DNA of 64,000 bases from Aurelia coerulea (lineage: Eukaryota > Cnidaria > Scyphozoa > Semaeostomeae > Ulmaridae), in contig CM076949.1 in the NCBI GenBank assembly GCA_039566865.1, positions 15,283,501 to 15,347,500 on the forward strand. Direction: 5' to 3'. Shown piece by piece: positions 1 through 11,194 of this stretch; within the stretch, counting starts at the first letter, position 1, and each line of letters starts with the position of its first letter. The position numbers and the translations under genes were made by a program. The notes under the pieces are model-generated. The model did no database searches, was not told the DNA's origin, and saw only the letters and a list, made by a program, of their open reading frames with translations.

Positions 1-146
1 ATAGAATTGGTTTGTTTCCAAATGTATTTACCATAAAGCAGACAGTAAAGATTGGGAAGACTGCTCCAGATGAGAATTTTGTTATTTCTAATATAGCAAT
101 TTGCAGTGAGGTTATTCTTGGGTCTCTGGAACCTGTTTTTACCAGG

Positions 147-442
147 CAGTGGCAGATTTAGGGGGCAAGTGGGGGCCCCCTTCATGATAAAAGTTCAGCT
201 TGGCACCCCGTTTTGGTGAGAAAGCGCCCCTTGTCCTGACTCTAATGCACAATTTTCCTACTGTTTCTATTTAAATATGGCGGAAACGTATAAATCAAGG
301 TGATGTTTAATTATAGTAGATCAAAGAATTTTCATTCAAAAGCATCCAAAAATTTTTGCGCTCCCTCAAACTCACTTTCTGTTATATTTTTGGTGCCCTC
401 TTTGCATTGACCCCCTTCAATTTCGAGCTTGATCGACCCCTG
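147..442. mobile_element. Non-autonomous hAT-type MITE with 8-bp target duplication
   Basis: The element starts CAGTGGCAGAT and ends GATCGACCCCTG, an imperfect terminal inverted repeat. It is flanked on both sides by the same 8-mer, TTACCAGG (139-146 and 443-450). An 8-bp target-site duplication with CAG...CTG ends is the hallmark of the hAT superfamily. At 296 bp it has no coding capacity, so it would need a transposase supplied in trans. Confidence 0.85.
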
Positions 443-450
443 TTACCAGG

Positions 451-2879
451 GCAGTAGAAAAGTTTTCGGATTTGGGGGAATTGTTCTTAAAACAATGGAG
501 AACAATACATATAGTTAATGCTTGTGACACAGCATTGTTGTTTTCAAAATTATTGGGGGGGTCTTCAGCCCCCTGCCCCCGCTTCCTACAGGCCTGGTCA
601 TTGCTAATAACTGATAGAAGCATACAGTATTTCAAATTTGTGCAAAAAACTTTACATCCTGGCATAAGCCATGTAAAATCTCGGACACTATCACAGCAAG
701 AAATACCATAATTTCTCCATGATTTTTAAGATGGAAATTCAAGGTAAAAGGACAGTTTCCCCATAGTTTCCAAGTGGATAAAACGAAATGTGCTTTTACC
801 CTTAGTTTTCCATGGTTTCCTAGAATAAATGTCAAATTTCCAAATAATTTCTCACTCAACACTACAGGGAGATTTCATCATTTCTAATTTTTCCTCAAAA
901 TTTTCAGAACCTAACAATGTACAAAATTTAAATATTTTGAAAATATTGAAATATTTGGCATTTCATTTTCAGACTTCAGCATAATTTGCTTAAAACTTTC
1001 CACAAGAGCCCAACAAATTTACTTTAAAAAAGTTTCAGAGCCCCTCCTTATTTGCTGCCTCCTCCTAACCCTTGTTATAAATTAATGTCTGCTCTGTGCA
1101 AGTGCAAAAGAAATTGCAAATACTGTATGACAAAATCACAAAATTAGGAGCAATTTACCTCTTCTAGTGATATTCATGATTTTTGAGGTGTTGCACAAAT
1201 TCTCCTTTGCCTCTGCATGTTTGTGAGCACTAAATACAAATAATGGGCTGTTGAACTTTTAATGTAAAGATCGTCGGAAGTCTGTTTGTTCTTCATGGCG
1301 TTCATTTCCGCACGTATTTGAAACTTTCAGCAGCTTTACATTCACAAATCTCGTCAAAATGCTATTTTCCACCTTTCAAAAATAAACATTATGTCGTCAT
1401 TCAGTTTTCCCGCCAAAATTTGTCGCCTGACCCAGCGCTTCGTGGTCCATGTTCGACATCGAAGGAAGTGATCTAAGTGATATTAACTCCTGGAAATAAC
1501 CACAAAACATGCCTGACTCTCGTCTATATTGAAAAATCTGTCTTTAACTTCGTTATGTGGCAAATCAAATTCTGAATCATTCGATTTGAAGTCCGTTTCC
1601 CCTGCTGAATGACTTAGGCCCTCTCTGGCAGGAAGTCAAACGATGCCTTGGCAGGTGGCAGCACCACTGCACCTGAACAAATAATCCATCTTAGAAAAAA
1701 ATGCTACAAAAAAGAATCTCCGATGATACTGTATAATCTAAGCAATAATTTGAGGACTGCTTTTTGCGTTGGTGAGAGGCTTTAGCATCATCTTTGGCCT
1801 TTTAATCTTCGTTCGTTTGAATGCTTTGTGTGTCATGAGGCGTAGTAAGCCGTTAGGGAAACCCCCGCTTCGCAGCTTTGATTTAGGGCGAACCGCTGCA
1901 GATATCAAAAATATATCTGGTAAGATTCAAGAAAAAGTCCTGTTCATCACAAAAAACTTCGAAACCCCATCAAATTCGCTGAAAAAGGACTGCATCACGC
2001 CCTTCGAAAGGATAGTGGTTTTGGGCATTTTCCCACAGCTCCGTTTGTTTACTTTTGAAGAAAAACGCTGACGACCGCACTTTCCATTGTCATTTCTAGC
2101 GATCTGATTGGCCAAGGCGGATCATAACAAATTCATTGATTGGATAAAAACAAAATTCTCCTATCCTGGTTTCTTTTTCAGTGATCGGAACAGGGCGATG
2201 GGGCTCTAGTCCTTACAAAATTCTCCAAGGAGCAAGTTTTGAAAAACATCGGATAAAACGACAAAGGTATTCAGGTTAAAACGCTTGCAAAGAGACCATA
2301 GGGAAGATTTCCTATTAGGAGAACGTTTCACGAGAAATCTATAATTATCAGAATTGAACTTATTCTTATTTCATAAAAAAGTTGAAAAAAAAATACAACT
2401 TTACCTTTCTGAATTTTCGTTTTTGCTCCACGAGATGTTACCTTCTCAAAACTTCTAATCTGTCGAGACTACGAAGATGAGAAAACAAATTGATCAAACA
2501 ATAGCAAAAATGACAAGCAGACATTATACGATTAAGAGGTCAAATAATTTCCAGCATGGCTCGAGTAATCGTTTAATAAAGACTTTGTTATATGGCAGAA
2601 ACCCTTCAGAAACATTCTTTAAATTATTGTACTTTTCTACCGTGTTTTTTATCCAGTTCATAAAGGTAGTTGGTCGTTTTGACTACAAGTATGATTGCAA
2701 GAACGTCTTCAAATTTTACAGGAAATAAGTCTTCGAGGAATTATATTAAACGGAAACTGAGGAAAAAGCTAAGCCTTGGCTGTCCATTTTTGTGTCCTTG
2801 GCCTGCACAAAAAGTTGCTGTTGATTTCTAAGGCAACGCCAGTCCAATATCACTTTGAACATACGGATTTTGCGGACCA
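451..2879. other. No supported gene; AT-rich unassigned DNA
   Basis: I see no reading frame with recognisable domains here. Around 555-595 there is a G/C-run block ending CTTCCTACAGGCCTG that resembles the end of another hAT-type MITE, but I found no matching left end. The longest open frame (about 1,769-2,071, + strand) has no ATG-led family match that I recognise. A short acidic frame on the minus strand near 1,490-1,640 is open but has no clear splice sites. Confidence 0.5.
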
Positions 2880-2995
2880 TTTTATTTCTTTAATTTTCAT
2901 TTGCTGTGCTAAAGGGGGTAGCCCTTCAGCAAAAGTTCTGGGTTTTAAGGGGCCCTCCCATAAATAAAACTTAACTAAATTACAAAAACTGGTTA
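2880..2995 (-). mobile_element. Solo 3' end of a CR1/L2-like LINE
   Basis: On the plus strand this reads a T-rich stretch, then GGGGGTAGCCCTTCAGC, a short spacer and GGGGCCCTCCC. The same layout (GGTAGCCC, about 25 nt, GGGGCC) occurs at the 3' ends of minus-strand LINEs at 8,000-8,045 and 58,215-58,265, and in a divergent form near 6,345-6,385. It is therefore read as a heavily 5'-truncated LINE copy that kept only its 3' untranslated end. The family link rests on this shared block alone. Confidence 0.6.
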
Positions 2996-3132
2996 AGAAG
3001 CAATCAAAGTTCACCGTTGCCGGTCCGAGAAGGCGTATTTTCGAACGCAATATAATACAGGCAGCCGATGAACACAATGAGGACTAAAGGATGCACTGAT
3101 CAAATATCTAACTTTAACTATAATCAGTCAGA

Positions 3133-3235
3133 ATAGACCTTTTCGACCAAACCAGGAAGGGATTGGGGAGAGTGGCCAATTCTGGTAGTAGGTCTCGAAG
3201 ATGATTTTTAAAGTCGCCCTGTAACAATAACTGGG
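3133..3235 (+). repeat. Left arm of a 2.8-kb inverted-repeat pair
   Basis: This arm begins AATAGACCTTTTCGACCA and continues through a stretch that is the reverse complement of 5,855-5,961. The match is strongest in the outer 60 bp and fades inward. The arms bracket the LINE at 3,768-5,292 and a dispersed repeat. This could be a foldback or DNA transposon that later received insertions, or two copies of a short repeat in opposite orientation. Confidence 0.65.
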
Positions 3236-3767
3236 AAATCGCAAAAACGTGCAGATCACTCCTCCGGCAAAGGAACTTTCAAACTCATGGATTTACCCAA
3301 AAAAGTGGGAATTTGTTTCATTAAAACTTGTGTTGACAGGTAAGTCAATGATCTTTGTAGCTTAGCTGTGTTTATTGCCATCTTTGTGAACATTTTCCTG
3401 GTTTTAGCTGTGGAAGGTCAACAGTTCATATTTTAGGCCATCTCCTAACCGACTGGGTATCACTTCGGCTTCAAGGAAGGCGAAGATGTGGCACGCGTCA
3501 ATTAAGTAGGGTTTCCTGTTTGTTTTCTAATCGTTATTTCTTTCTAAGTTTGCTGCAGAATTTATACCCTTAGCAATGTTAGCCACCCTTCATAAAAACG
3601 AGTCCAGCAAGGAGGGCATTACACACGACAGGGCATGCAGAACTTACTCTGAAACTGTTGACTGGTCCCAGCTAAGAAAAAGAGGAAATGAAGAGAGAGG
3701 GCAACAGCAAAGTTAATTTTTGCAAAGACTATTGACTTTCCTGTTCAGCTAAATATTTCATATCCAA

Positions 3768-5292
3768 TGTAAGTCGCTACCCGTAGTTTCAAGGTTGTTC
3801 GAAAAACTCATTTATGATCAACTGTACGAGTATCTTGATTCTAACAGGCACTTATTTGTAGATCAGTATGGTTTCCGTAACTTGCATTCGGTTGTCTCCT
3901 CTTTACTGAAATGTACAAATGATTGGTACGTAAATATTGATAGAGGGAAATATACTGCCATGATTTTCATTGATCTAAAGAAAGCCTTTGATACAGTCGA
4001 CCATCAAATTCTTCTGAATAAGATGCGTAATTACGGAATCGACAATTTTGAACACCAGTGGTTTAGTTCATACTTAAATAATCGCAGGCAGTTCTGCAAG
4101 GTCAACGGCGTCAGCTCCGATCCTGCTGAAATCAAAATGGGGGTACCTCAAGGTTCTTGTGTTGGACCACTTTTATTTTTGATTTACATTAATGACCTAC
4201 CTTTTGCATTAAAAAGGGCAAAAGCAACAATGTATGCGGATGATACAGCAATTTCGTTCTCTTCCGATAATATAGAAGAGATTGATGCGGTTGTCAATGC
4301 TGAACTTGCCTGCCTTGAGAAATGGTTACAGGGTAACAAGCTTTCCTTGAATGTTGTCAAGACACAGGCCATGATAATAGGATCGTCGCAAAGGTTGAGG
4401 AGAATTGATACACCAACGGTACCGATTCCTCATTTTCGAGTAAATGGAAATGATATCGATCTTGTGAAGAAAACTAAATATCTTGGTCTCATGATCGATG
4501 ATAATCTAAAATGGGAGAGCACTGTTAAATGTACACAGAAGAAGATCTCTAGAGCTATAGGACTTTTGAAGTATGCTAAACACTATGTGCAAGAGGATAC
4601 GTTAAGGAATATGTATCTTAGTATTGTTCAACCACATTTCAGTTATTGTTGCTCTGTTTGGGGATGTTGCAGGGCAACTAAATTGAAAACCTTGCAGAAA
4701 TTACAGAACAGAGCTGCTAGAATTGTTACAAGTAGCCCTTTTGACACTCCAGCTGCTCCTCTATTGCAGCGGCTTGGATGGCCGTCAATTGATAAACTGA
4801 GTAATCGAGAAACATGTACAATGGTACATAAATCTTTAAATTACCTCGCACCTGAAAACTTAGGAAACATTTTCTCCAGATTGTCTGATGTTCATACCAG
4901 GGTTTTACGCAATACCAAGTGCAATCTTGCTGTACCAAAAATGAGAACAGCTTACGGCCAAAAATAATTTGCGTTTCGTGGAGCTAATGCATGGAATAAA
5001 CTCGACTCAGAAAATAAATTAGCCCCTTCGATTCAGTCATTCAAAACGAAACTAAAAGCTTTGAATTGAGAATATTCAAGGAAAGCTGATCTGTATCGAA
5101 AGTATTATCTTTATTTTTCTTTTTCAGATTTAGTAGCTATTTAATAGGAAAATTTTGTAAATAGGTTGTATCTTTAGGTTTATTAGCTATTTTGTTTTGT
5201 TGCTGGGTCAATCGGAAAGCAGTTGCTTAATTATTTTACTGAATTGTATCCCAGGGTAAATATGTTTAAAATGAAAAAAATGAAAAAAATGA
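3768..5292 (+). pseudogene. 5'-truncated CR1/L2-like LINE, reverse transcriptase with one in-frame stop
   Basis: The frame is open from about 3,780 to a TAA at 4,965-4,967, then continues in frame to 5,068 with LINE C-terminal sequence (FRGANAWNKL). No real start codon is present; the copy begins inside the RT fingers (VSRLFEKLIYDQ). RT motifs are in order: IDLKKAFDTVDH (motif A), GVPQGSCVGPLLF (motif B) and YADD (catalytic motif C, intact), then the LQKLQNRAARIV segment typical of the RT C-terminus in these LINEs. The 3' untranslated region ends in (ATGAAAAA)n near 5,270-5,292, the usual simple-repeat tail of this LINE type. The endonuclease domain is missing, as expected for 5' truncation during target-primed reverse transcription. 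Not functional. Confidence 0.9.
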
Positions 5293-5335
5293 AATATCAA
5301 AGTCAAAGATTTTCCCAAAACAAGTTTGGTTATCA

Positions 5336-5625
5336 ATTTTCATACACGTAGCTTTTTTATAAGAAACTAAGAATTTGGGCCAGTACTGAAAGTTTCTTGA
5401 AATTATCAAATTTTGAGTACTCAAAGTTTCTTACGAATTTCTTAGAGGTTCCATCCAGATCTTCGTGTTCACTACCTGTGCCCTCGTGAACAGTTCAAAA
5501 CAAGGGTATTTAAGACTTCTCAATGTTTAGACAATACAGGACATTACTCAAGTACCTTACGAGTAATATGATACGGGAAACAAGTGAAAATGAATAAAGA
5601 ATATTTTAAGGATGAACTTGACTCA
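5336..5625 (+). repeat. Dispersed repeat, inverted relative to 39,462-39,752
   Basis: The segment contains AAGAAACTAAGAATTTGGGC, GAGTACTCAAAGTTTCTTA and a later TATGATACGGGAAACAAGTG block. All three recur in reverse complement at 39,462-39,752 in the mirrored order. No coding frame is visible. Repeated TTTCTTA/TAAGAAA blocks suggest a MITE-like element with internal inverted repeats. A run of C follows at about 5,697-5,712. Confidence 0.6.
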
Positions 5626-5854
5626 CAAAATTGAACGTTCATTCAGCAAAATACGGGGGAAAAGACCTAAAAAGCCCACTAGGCTCTATGAATAGCCCCC
5701 CCCCCCCCCCCCTATAACCCTCAACTTTGGATTTCTCCATGGGTGGTCTCGACTTACTACAATTCAGGAATCGGTTCAATTGTACAATTCACGTTCAGGT
5801 ATCGCTTATTCAAATGAGACTGACACTGAAATGTCTAAAGCGACAAGTAGAACG

Positions 5855-5961
5855 ATTGTAATAACTCTATATTGGTGACCTTAAAAATCATCCCCCAGAT
5901 GTATTACCAGAATTGGTCACTCTCCCCAATCCCTTTCTGGTATGGTCGAAAAGGTCTATTT
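5855..5961 (-). repeat. Right arm of the 2.8-kb inverted-repeat pair
   Basis: Ends TGGTCGAAAAGGTCTATT, the reverse complement of the start of the arm at 3,133. The conserved core ACTCTCCCCAATCCCTTTC matches the left arm with few changes. The 5,962-6,400 stretch beyond it holds no gene I can support. Confidence 0.65.
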
Positions 5962-6429
5962 GTCCAAGACCAAATCAATGTTGGATATAGTAAATGTTTA
6001 AAGAGAATCGACGGAGATAAAAGCCCAGCGAGAAAGGGATCTGGGTATTCTATTGTCATTTGATGATTTCAAGACGTTCGTGAACTTTCTTTAGCCAAAT
6101 GAACAATAACGTGCGTAGGAGTTGTCTTGTCTTAGTTATACCTAGATTGCCTCCACTGAGCTCCGTTCATTCATATTGAAGGAAGTCTGACCCTTATTGT
6201 TCTGAGTTTAGTTACTGCTTTGTTAAATGGCCATGCATTTCACGCTTCACCGAGCCTCTACGACCCTTAATTCCTTGGATAAAGCGAATGAGCGCAAACA
6301 TCATCTTATATTCTTTCAACACATTCATTTTATATTCTTTCAACACGGTAACCCCGTCGACAAAGGTCGCTTTTCAGGGGGCCGTGACAAAAATTTACAA
6401 TTTAAATTTACATGTTAAAATCTACAAAC

Positions 6430-7925
6430 AAAAATAAATATTCTAAGTACAAAACTAAAGTGAAATTAAAATTAAAATTAATACATAATGTTAAAACCGA
6501 GATTGATAAAACCAGGGGTGGCAGGACACAATCAGACCGGACCAGAACAGACCAAACCCCATGCCCACCCTGAAATTCCACAGTTTCATGTAGCACCCCA
6601 TGGCAGGCAAAGAGTCCGACAGACACCAGTCCAATCCAACTGCATACCTCCATCCATGATCATGTTTTAAAATCGATGTTTGAAGCATATAAAGAGGGCG
6701 CTTGCTTAACCTCTGGTTCAAGGCTGTTCCACAGATTCACACCACGATATGAGAATGACTTTTGCCCATTACTCGTTTTAAAAAGAGGGACACGTAAGTC
6801 AGTCTCAGAGTTTCTCAACTTGACAGCGTCACGTGTTGAGTTCTTTGAAAAAATACTCGAAAGATAGGTCGGTGCAAGACCATTAATGGATTTGTAAACA
6901 ATCGTCATTGTCTCTCGTTTGATAATTTCAGCGATAGTTGGCCACTTTAACTTTTGTATAAGGGCATCGGCAGGTGCATCATAGTTACTATTTGTCACAA
7001 TTCTGGCAGCGCGATTTTGTAACTTTTGCAGCGTAAGTCTCCTAGATTCCCCACAGCTCCCCCACACAGAGCAACAGTAGCGGAAATGCGGTTCAACAAT
7101 ACCTCTATATATTTGGCTAAGAGTTCCCTGGGGTAGTATTTAGTAGCATTTTCTTAGCATACTTTAAAAACCCAATAGCACGAGAGACCTTAGCACGCAA
7201 TAATCTAGTGTACTCATCCCAAACAAGATGTTGATCTAGTTGAATTCCCAAGTATTTAGTTTTCTCAACTATCTCAACCTGTGAGTCACCTATACCAAAG
7301 GAAGGGACTGGACTTTTCCATCAGAGATCTTCTTGAGATTTGGCCGAGATCCTACAACCATGGCTTGAGTCTTAATAACATCTACAGACAGTCTATTTCC
7401 TTGAAGCCATTGTTCCAGGCAGTTCAAGTCTCTATTTAGGTTTTTGTTGAGATCATCGATGTTTTTGGAAGAATATGATATGGTGGTATCATCCGCATTC
7501 ATGGTAACTTGACTATTTTGCAGAGAAAATGGCAGATCATTAATATAGATCAAAAACAAAAGAGGACCAAGACAAGAGCCTTGCGGCACCCCACAATTTA
7601 TGTCGTCAAGTTTTGAGGATACCCCATTAACATTAATTGCTTTCTGTTACCTAGATAAGATGCAAACCAGGTATTCTCAAGACGTATGATACCATACTTT
7701 GTCAATTTTTTAAGTAGAATTTCATGATCAACAGTGTCGAAAGCTTTTTTAAGGTCTATAGATACCATCGCAGTGTACCGACCTTTATCCATGTTAAGAT
7801 CTCAGTCATTGGTACAATTAAGCAGGCAAGTAACAACAGAGTGCAGATCTAAACCCAGACTGTTTGGAAAAAAGAAGCTTGTTTTTGTCAAGGTATTCGT
7901 AAAGTTGGTTATTCAACCATCTACC
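6430..7925 (-). pseudogene. Fragmented CR1/L2-like LINE reverse transcriptase
   Basis: Read on the minus strand, three frames hold successive parts of one RT. The fingers and motif A (SIDLKKAFDTVDHEILLKKL) lie at 7,598-7,925. Motifs B and C (PQGSCLGPLLF, then NADDT in place of YADD) lie at 7,290-7,589. The C-terminal NRAARIV region and final NGQKSFSYRGVNLWNSL lie at 6,660-7,067. Frameshifts separate them, and the catalytic tyrosine is replaced by asparagine. The 3' side ends in TTTTAATTTTAATTTTAATTT (minus strand, about 6,460-6,482), a simple-repeat tail. It is closely related to the copies at 3,768 and 58,400. Dead copy. Confidence 0.85.
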
Positions 7926-7959
7926 ATCTGGGATATACATAGAGATCGTTATCAATTTG

Positions 7960-8932
7960 ATTCTTATCTTATTTGATTTTATTTAATTTCATATATTTAG
8001 GGAGGGTAGCCCTCCAGTAAGTGCTGATTTTCAAGGGGCCCTCCATCTACGATACAATACAATAATAGTAATCTAATACGACAAAAAGAAAAACCTAATT
8101 ACAATAAGTCTGAAAGTCTAATCAATCTATTGGAATACGGTTTAAAATCAATTTACAAGGTATGTAAAATATATCATCCACACAGCAGTCTACGCTAAAT
8201 ATGGCACTTGGAGGCATTAACCGAAGATTAACGTCAGTCCCGGGGGGTCACTTCAATAGGCGGATGACGGGGGTGTGTCATTTTCAATTGTAAAATCATA
8301 CCCTAAAATTTATGAATTTTTCAAAAACCATACCCCAAAATTTACGGGCCTTTCAAAAAAGATACCCTAAAATTGTGACCAAAATTCGAAATTCTAACCA
8401 AGTACCTGAAATCAGATTAAATTCAATACCCTCAAGCATTTTTCTTCCAAAATGACACCCCACAATTTTTGTTCATTTGTGATTTTAACCAAAAATGACA
8501 CCCTAAAATTTATTTTCAGCCTGAAAAAAGGTACCCCAAAAAATGGCACATCCCGTACTGGTCCATATGGTAGTGACCCCCCCCCCCCCCTCAGTTGAAA
8601 GGCTATTCCAGCTTTTTGCATCCCTGAGCGAAAAGCATTTTTGTCCGTTGGCAGGACTTTTCAACGGCAGCCTTAAGTCAGTATTTCTATTTCGTAGGCT
8701 GCGCTCGGCGCAATCAGCTTTTTGGTGAAAAGATCGCATAGATACTTAGGAGCGAGGTCGTTGAGGCATTTAAAAACCGTTAGTTTCGATTGTCTATCTA
8801 TTAACTCCTTGGTAGTGTGCCGACCTAAACTTTCTATCATGGGATTACTTGGAGCATCGAACTGACTATTGGTCATGACACGAGCTGCTCTGTTTGGAAG
8901 TCTCTGCAATTGTAAGATTTTCATTCATCAAT
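7960..8932 (-). pseudogene. CR1/L2-like LINE C-terminal fragment split by a MITE
   Basis: Minus-strand frames at 8,673-8,924 (LPNRAARVMTNSQFDAP and following) and 8,600-8,739 (LRNRNTDLRLPL, NGQKCFSLRDAKSWNSL) are the last part of a LINE RT. A 352-bp MITE at 8,239-8,590 interrupts the end of the coding region just after NSLSTE. The 3' end carries the conserved GGTAGCCC...GGGGCC block at 8,000-8,045. Frameshifted and truncated, so not functional. Confidence 0.8.
8239..8590. mobile_element. 352-bp MITE with GGGGGGTCACT termini and 5-bp duplication TCAGT
   Basis: The left end reads CCCGGGGGGTCACTT and the right end AGTGACCCCCC, a terminal inverted repeat. TCAGT precedes the left end (8,234-8,238) and follows the right end (8,591-8,595). 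The interior repeats variants of CCCTAAAATTT. No coding frame. It sits inside the LINE remnant at 7,960-8,932 and is therefore younger than it. Confidence 0.7.
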
Positions 8933-9137
8933 GGGGACAGACTGCCTTTAAAAAGAGTGGTAACGGATTCAAAGGTTATACAGATAGTATCAAGAGTAAT
9001 ATTATCATGCCGTATGCTAATAATAGGTATGGTTGTTGTTGTATTGAAGAATAATTAATAAGTTAGTTACACGTGTTTGAACCAGGCGTATACTCTTGTC
9101 TTTTCCTCGTCTTTTGCTCCTCCTTGAACTACCACAA

Positions 9138-9509
9138 CATGGTAACAAGAGCAAGTACGTAATTGAAGATGTGGACTTTTCCCTGGGTGCAGGAAGAGCG
9201 GTCTTAAGCATAGATGCGACGACTTAGAGGCATCTGTAACAGAGAAGCTGTGAGAAAGGAAGATTTTACTCGACTTCACCCCATCTTTACTCGACTTCAG
9301 CAAATCTGCTGAGAATCAAGATGGCATCGTTCAAAATGAGTACACCTGAGCAATTCAACTTTAAACCCGAAGAGTCTAAGAGATGGATCCGTAGATTTAA
9401 AAGATTTAGGATTGCCTCAAAGTTGAATGAAGAAAATGAAGAAGCTCAAGCGAATACATTAATTCACAGCATGGGTGATGTGACTGATGAAATATTAGCA
9501 GCATCGTAA
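9138..9509 (+). mobile_element. LTR retrotransposon remnant: primer-binding-like site, leader and start of gag
   Basis: A CA dinucleotide followed at once by TGGTAACAAGAGC (about 9,138) looks like an LTR end plus a tRNA-primer site. A leader of about 180 nt then leads to an ATG at 9,321. The frame starts MASFKMSTPEQFNF and continues RWIRRFKRFRIAS, a pattern I associate with gag starts of Ty3/gypsy-like elements in invertebrates. It ends after 62 codons, where a LINE fragment begins. No protease, RT or integrase of this element is present. The 5' limit of the LTR is not clear (between 8,935 and 9,138). Confidence 0.5.
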
Positions 9510-9537
9510 TCGACCACTGCAGAAAGCTTGCAAAAAG

Positions 9538-10217
9538 AATAAGAATTGGGGTCCCACAAGGATCTGTCCTAGGACCTATGCTCTTCAACATATTTATAAG
9601 TGATCTATGTCTTATGAGACTTGACTCAGAGATCTGCAATTTCGCAGATGATAACACTATATACTCATGTGGGCTAGACCTACAAGAAATAGTAACGAAT
9701 TTGGAAAATGATCTCAGTAGATTATTGGAATGGTTTACAAACAATGGAATGGTTGCAAACCCAAAAATATTCAGCTAATGTTCCTTGGCTTGAAAGGCAA
9801 GAGAAGATTGCGACTTAACATCGAGAAGAACAAATTATCTGCAACAGATCATGTTAAATTGTTAGGGATTGAAAATGGCAGCAAATTAAAGTTTAACAAG
9901 CATGTTGAAACGTTATGTTCAAAAGTCAACAAGAAAATCAGTGCCTTTTCTAGGCTAAATACGTATATTTCTAGAGAGCAAGCATTAACAATTTATAATG
10001 CGGTAATTTTATCGAACTTCAATTATTGCCCTTTGATTTGGCTATTCTGCAGTAAAGGTGCAAACAAAGAGATTGATCGCACTCATAAACGTGCTCTTCG
10101 GATCATCTATAAAGACTATGAATGTTCCTTTGAAACATTGCTCACTCGAAGTAGCAGCTTTTGTATACATTTTTACACAGAAGAAAGTCAAAATAAACAA
10201 GGAATGGAGAGAAGATA
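9538..10217 (+). pseudogene. CR1/L2-like LINE reverse transcriptase fragment
   Basis: Starts within RT motif B (GVPQGSVLGPMLFNIF) and continues through FADDNTIY (motif C, FADD) to a stop at 9,776. After a 1-nt frameshift near 9,770 it resumes with MFLGLKGKRRLRLNIEKN, NYCPLIWLF and HKRALRIIYKDYE to about 10,150. The wording matches the intact copy at 61,586-63,160, so it is the same LINE family. Lacks the endonuclease, RT fingers and 3' end. Confidence 0.85.
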
Positions 10218-10219
10218 AC

Positions 10220-11190
10220 CTCAAAGTTTTTACATAAGAGAAAGGAGGAAGCCGACCTAGGCCAAAGGCCTAGGCCAAAGAGCCATCTTTCTATTAATAA
10301 GACCTCACATATGACAAAGCTCGGTATTAAAAGCCTTAGATGCTGCCGAGAAAGTCGGTCTCAGGTAACAGGTTGACAGAGGTAGTTCCCTGTCATAAAA
10401 GCGCTCACAACGCCGATTGGCTTTCCTGTTGAGACTGACGTCAATAAAAATATCAAAAATATACCAGTCTGCAGCAAATCAGTGATGCCTGTACTCATTT
10501 TGTATTTCGTTTTAACTTGTATTCCTACTTGTGCACTGAATTTTTCATTTTAACCTATATAACAATACGATAATTCAATAGCCAATTCACCTAAGCATAT
10601 AAAATATTTTAAAGATAATTCAGAAATATACTACGACTTTTTAAACGTTTCGATTTTCATCTTCTTCAGTAACTGTTCGTACAATGATTTGGGGAGCTAC
10701 CTATAAACGTAGATTACAATAGGGTAACAAAAGAAACAACTTAACGAGGGCTAGCTAATACATATGTTCCCAACTGAACTATAAAAAGCGGGTGGGCCGG
10801 AAACGCAAAGAGAAGCAAAGGTGAGATAAAGATGGACTAAATACAGGAGCCAGATGTGCTGCCGTCTCACGGGAAATTCAAATGATAAAACGAAAAGATG
10901 TAGATAAATAAAATAAGAAAACCCGCTCCGGAAATGGCGGCAAGATAAAGCAATGGAAAGCACAAAAAGAGACTCGCACCTCGTCCCCTGGACAGCCGGT
11001 CGTATTAGGACGGCAAATGACAAAGGGCTCCGGGCACGAGGCTAAAGAAATCCGACACCCCTAAATAAACAAAAGAACAATAAACGAAGGAAAAAAATAT
11101 AATAAAAATGAAATTATAGACCCTAATGCTACATAACCTTATGGAGAAGCGAAAAGATCAAGAGTCCACAAGCCTGACATTAAGTGACTG
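10220..11190. other. No gene seen; PLE-like non-coding DNA with a hammerhead-like motif
   Basis: No domain-bearing frame is present. On the minus strand at 10,640-10,672 the boxes CTGAAGA and GAAAC flank a short GAT/ATC hairpin, as in the PLE terminal repeats further right. A GC-richer stretch at 10,780-11,060 has a 90-codon minus-strand frame without recognisable motifs. Confidence 0.4.
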
Positions 11191-11194
11191 GATA

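Noticed and set aside
1490..1690. Acidic open frame on the minus strand, considered as a TYW1 3' exon or other gene
   Set aside because: No good acceptor precedes the open stretch and no TYW1 or other family residues are recognisable.
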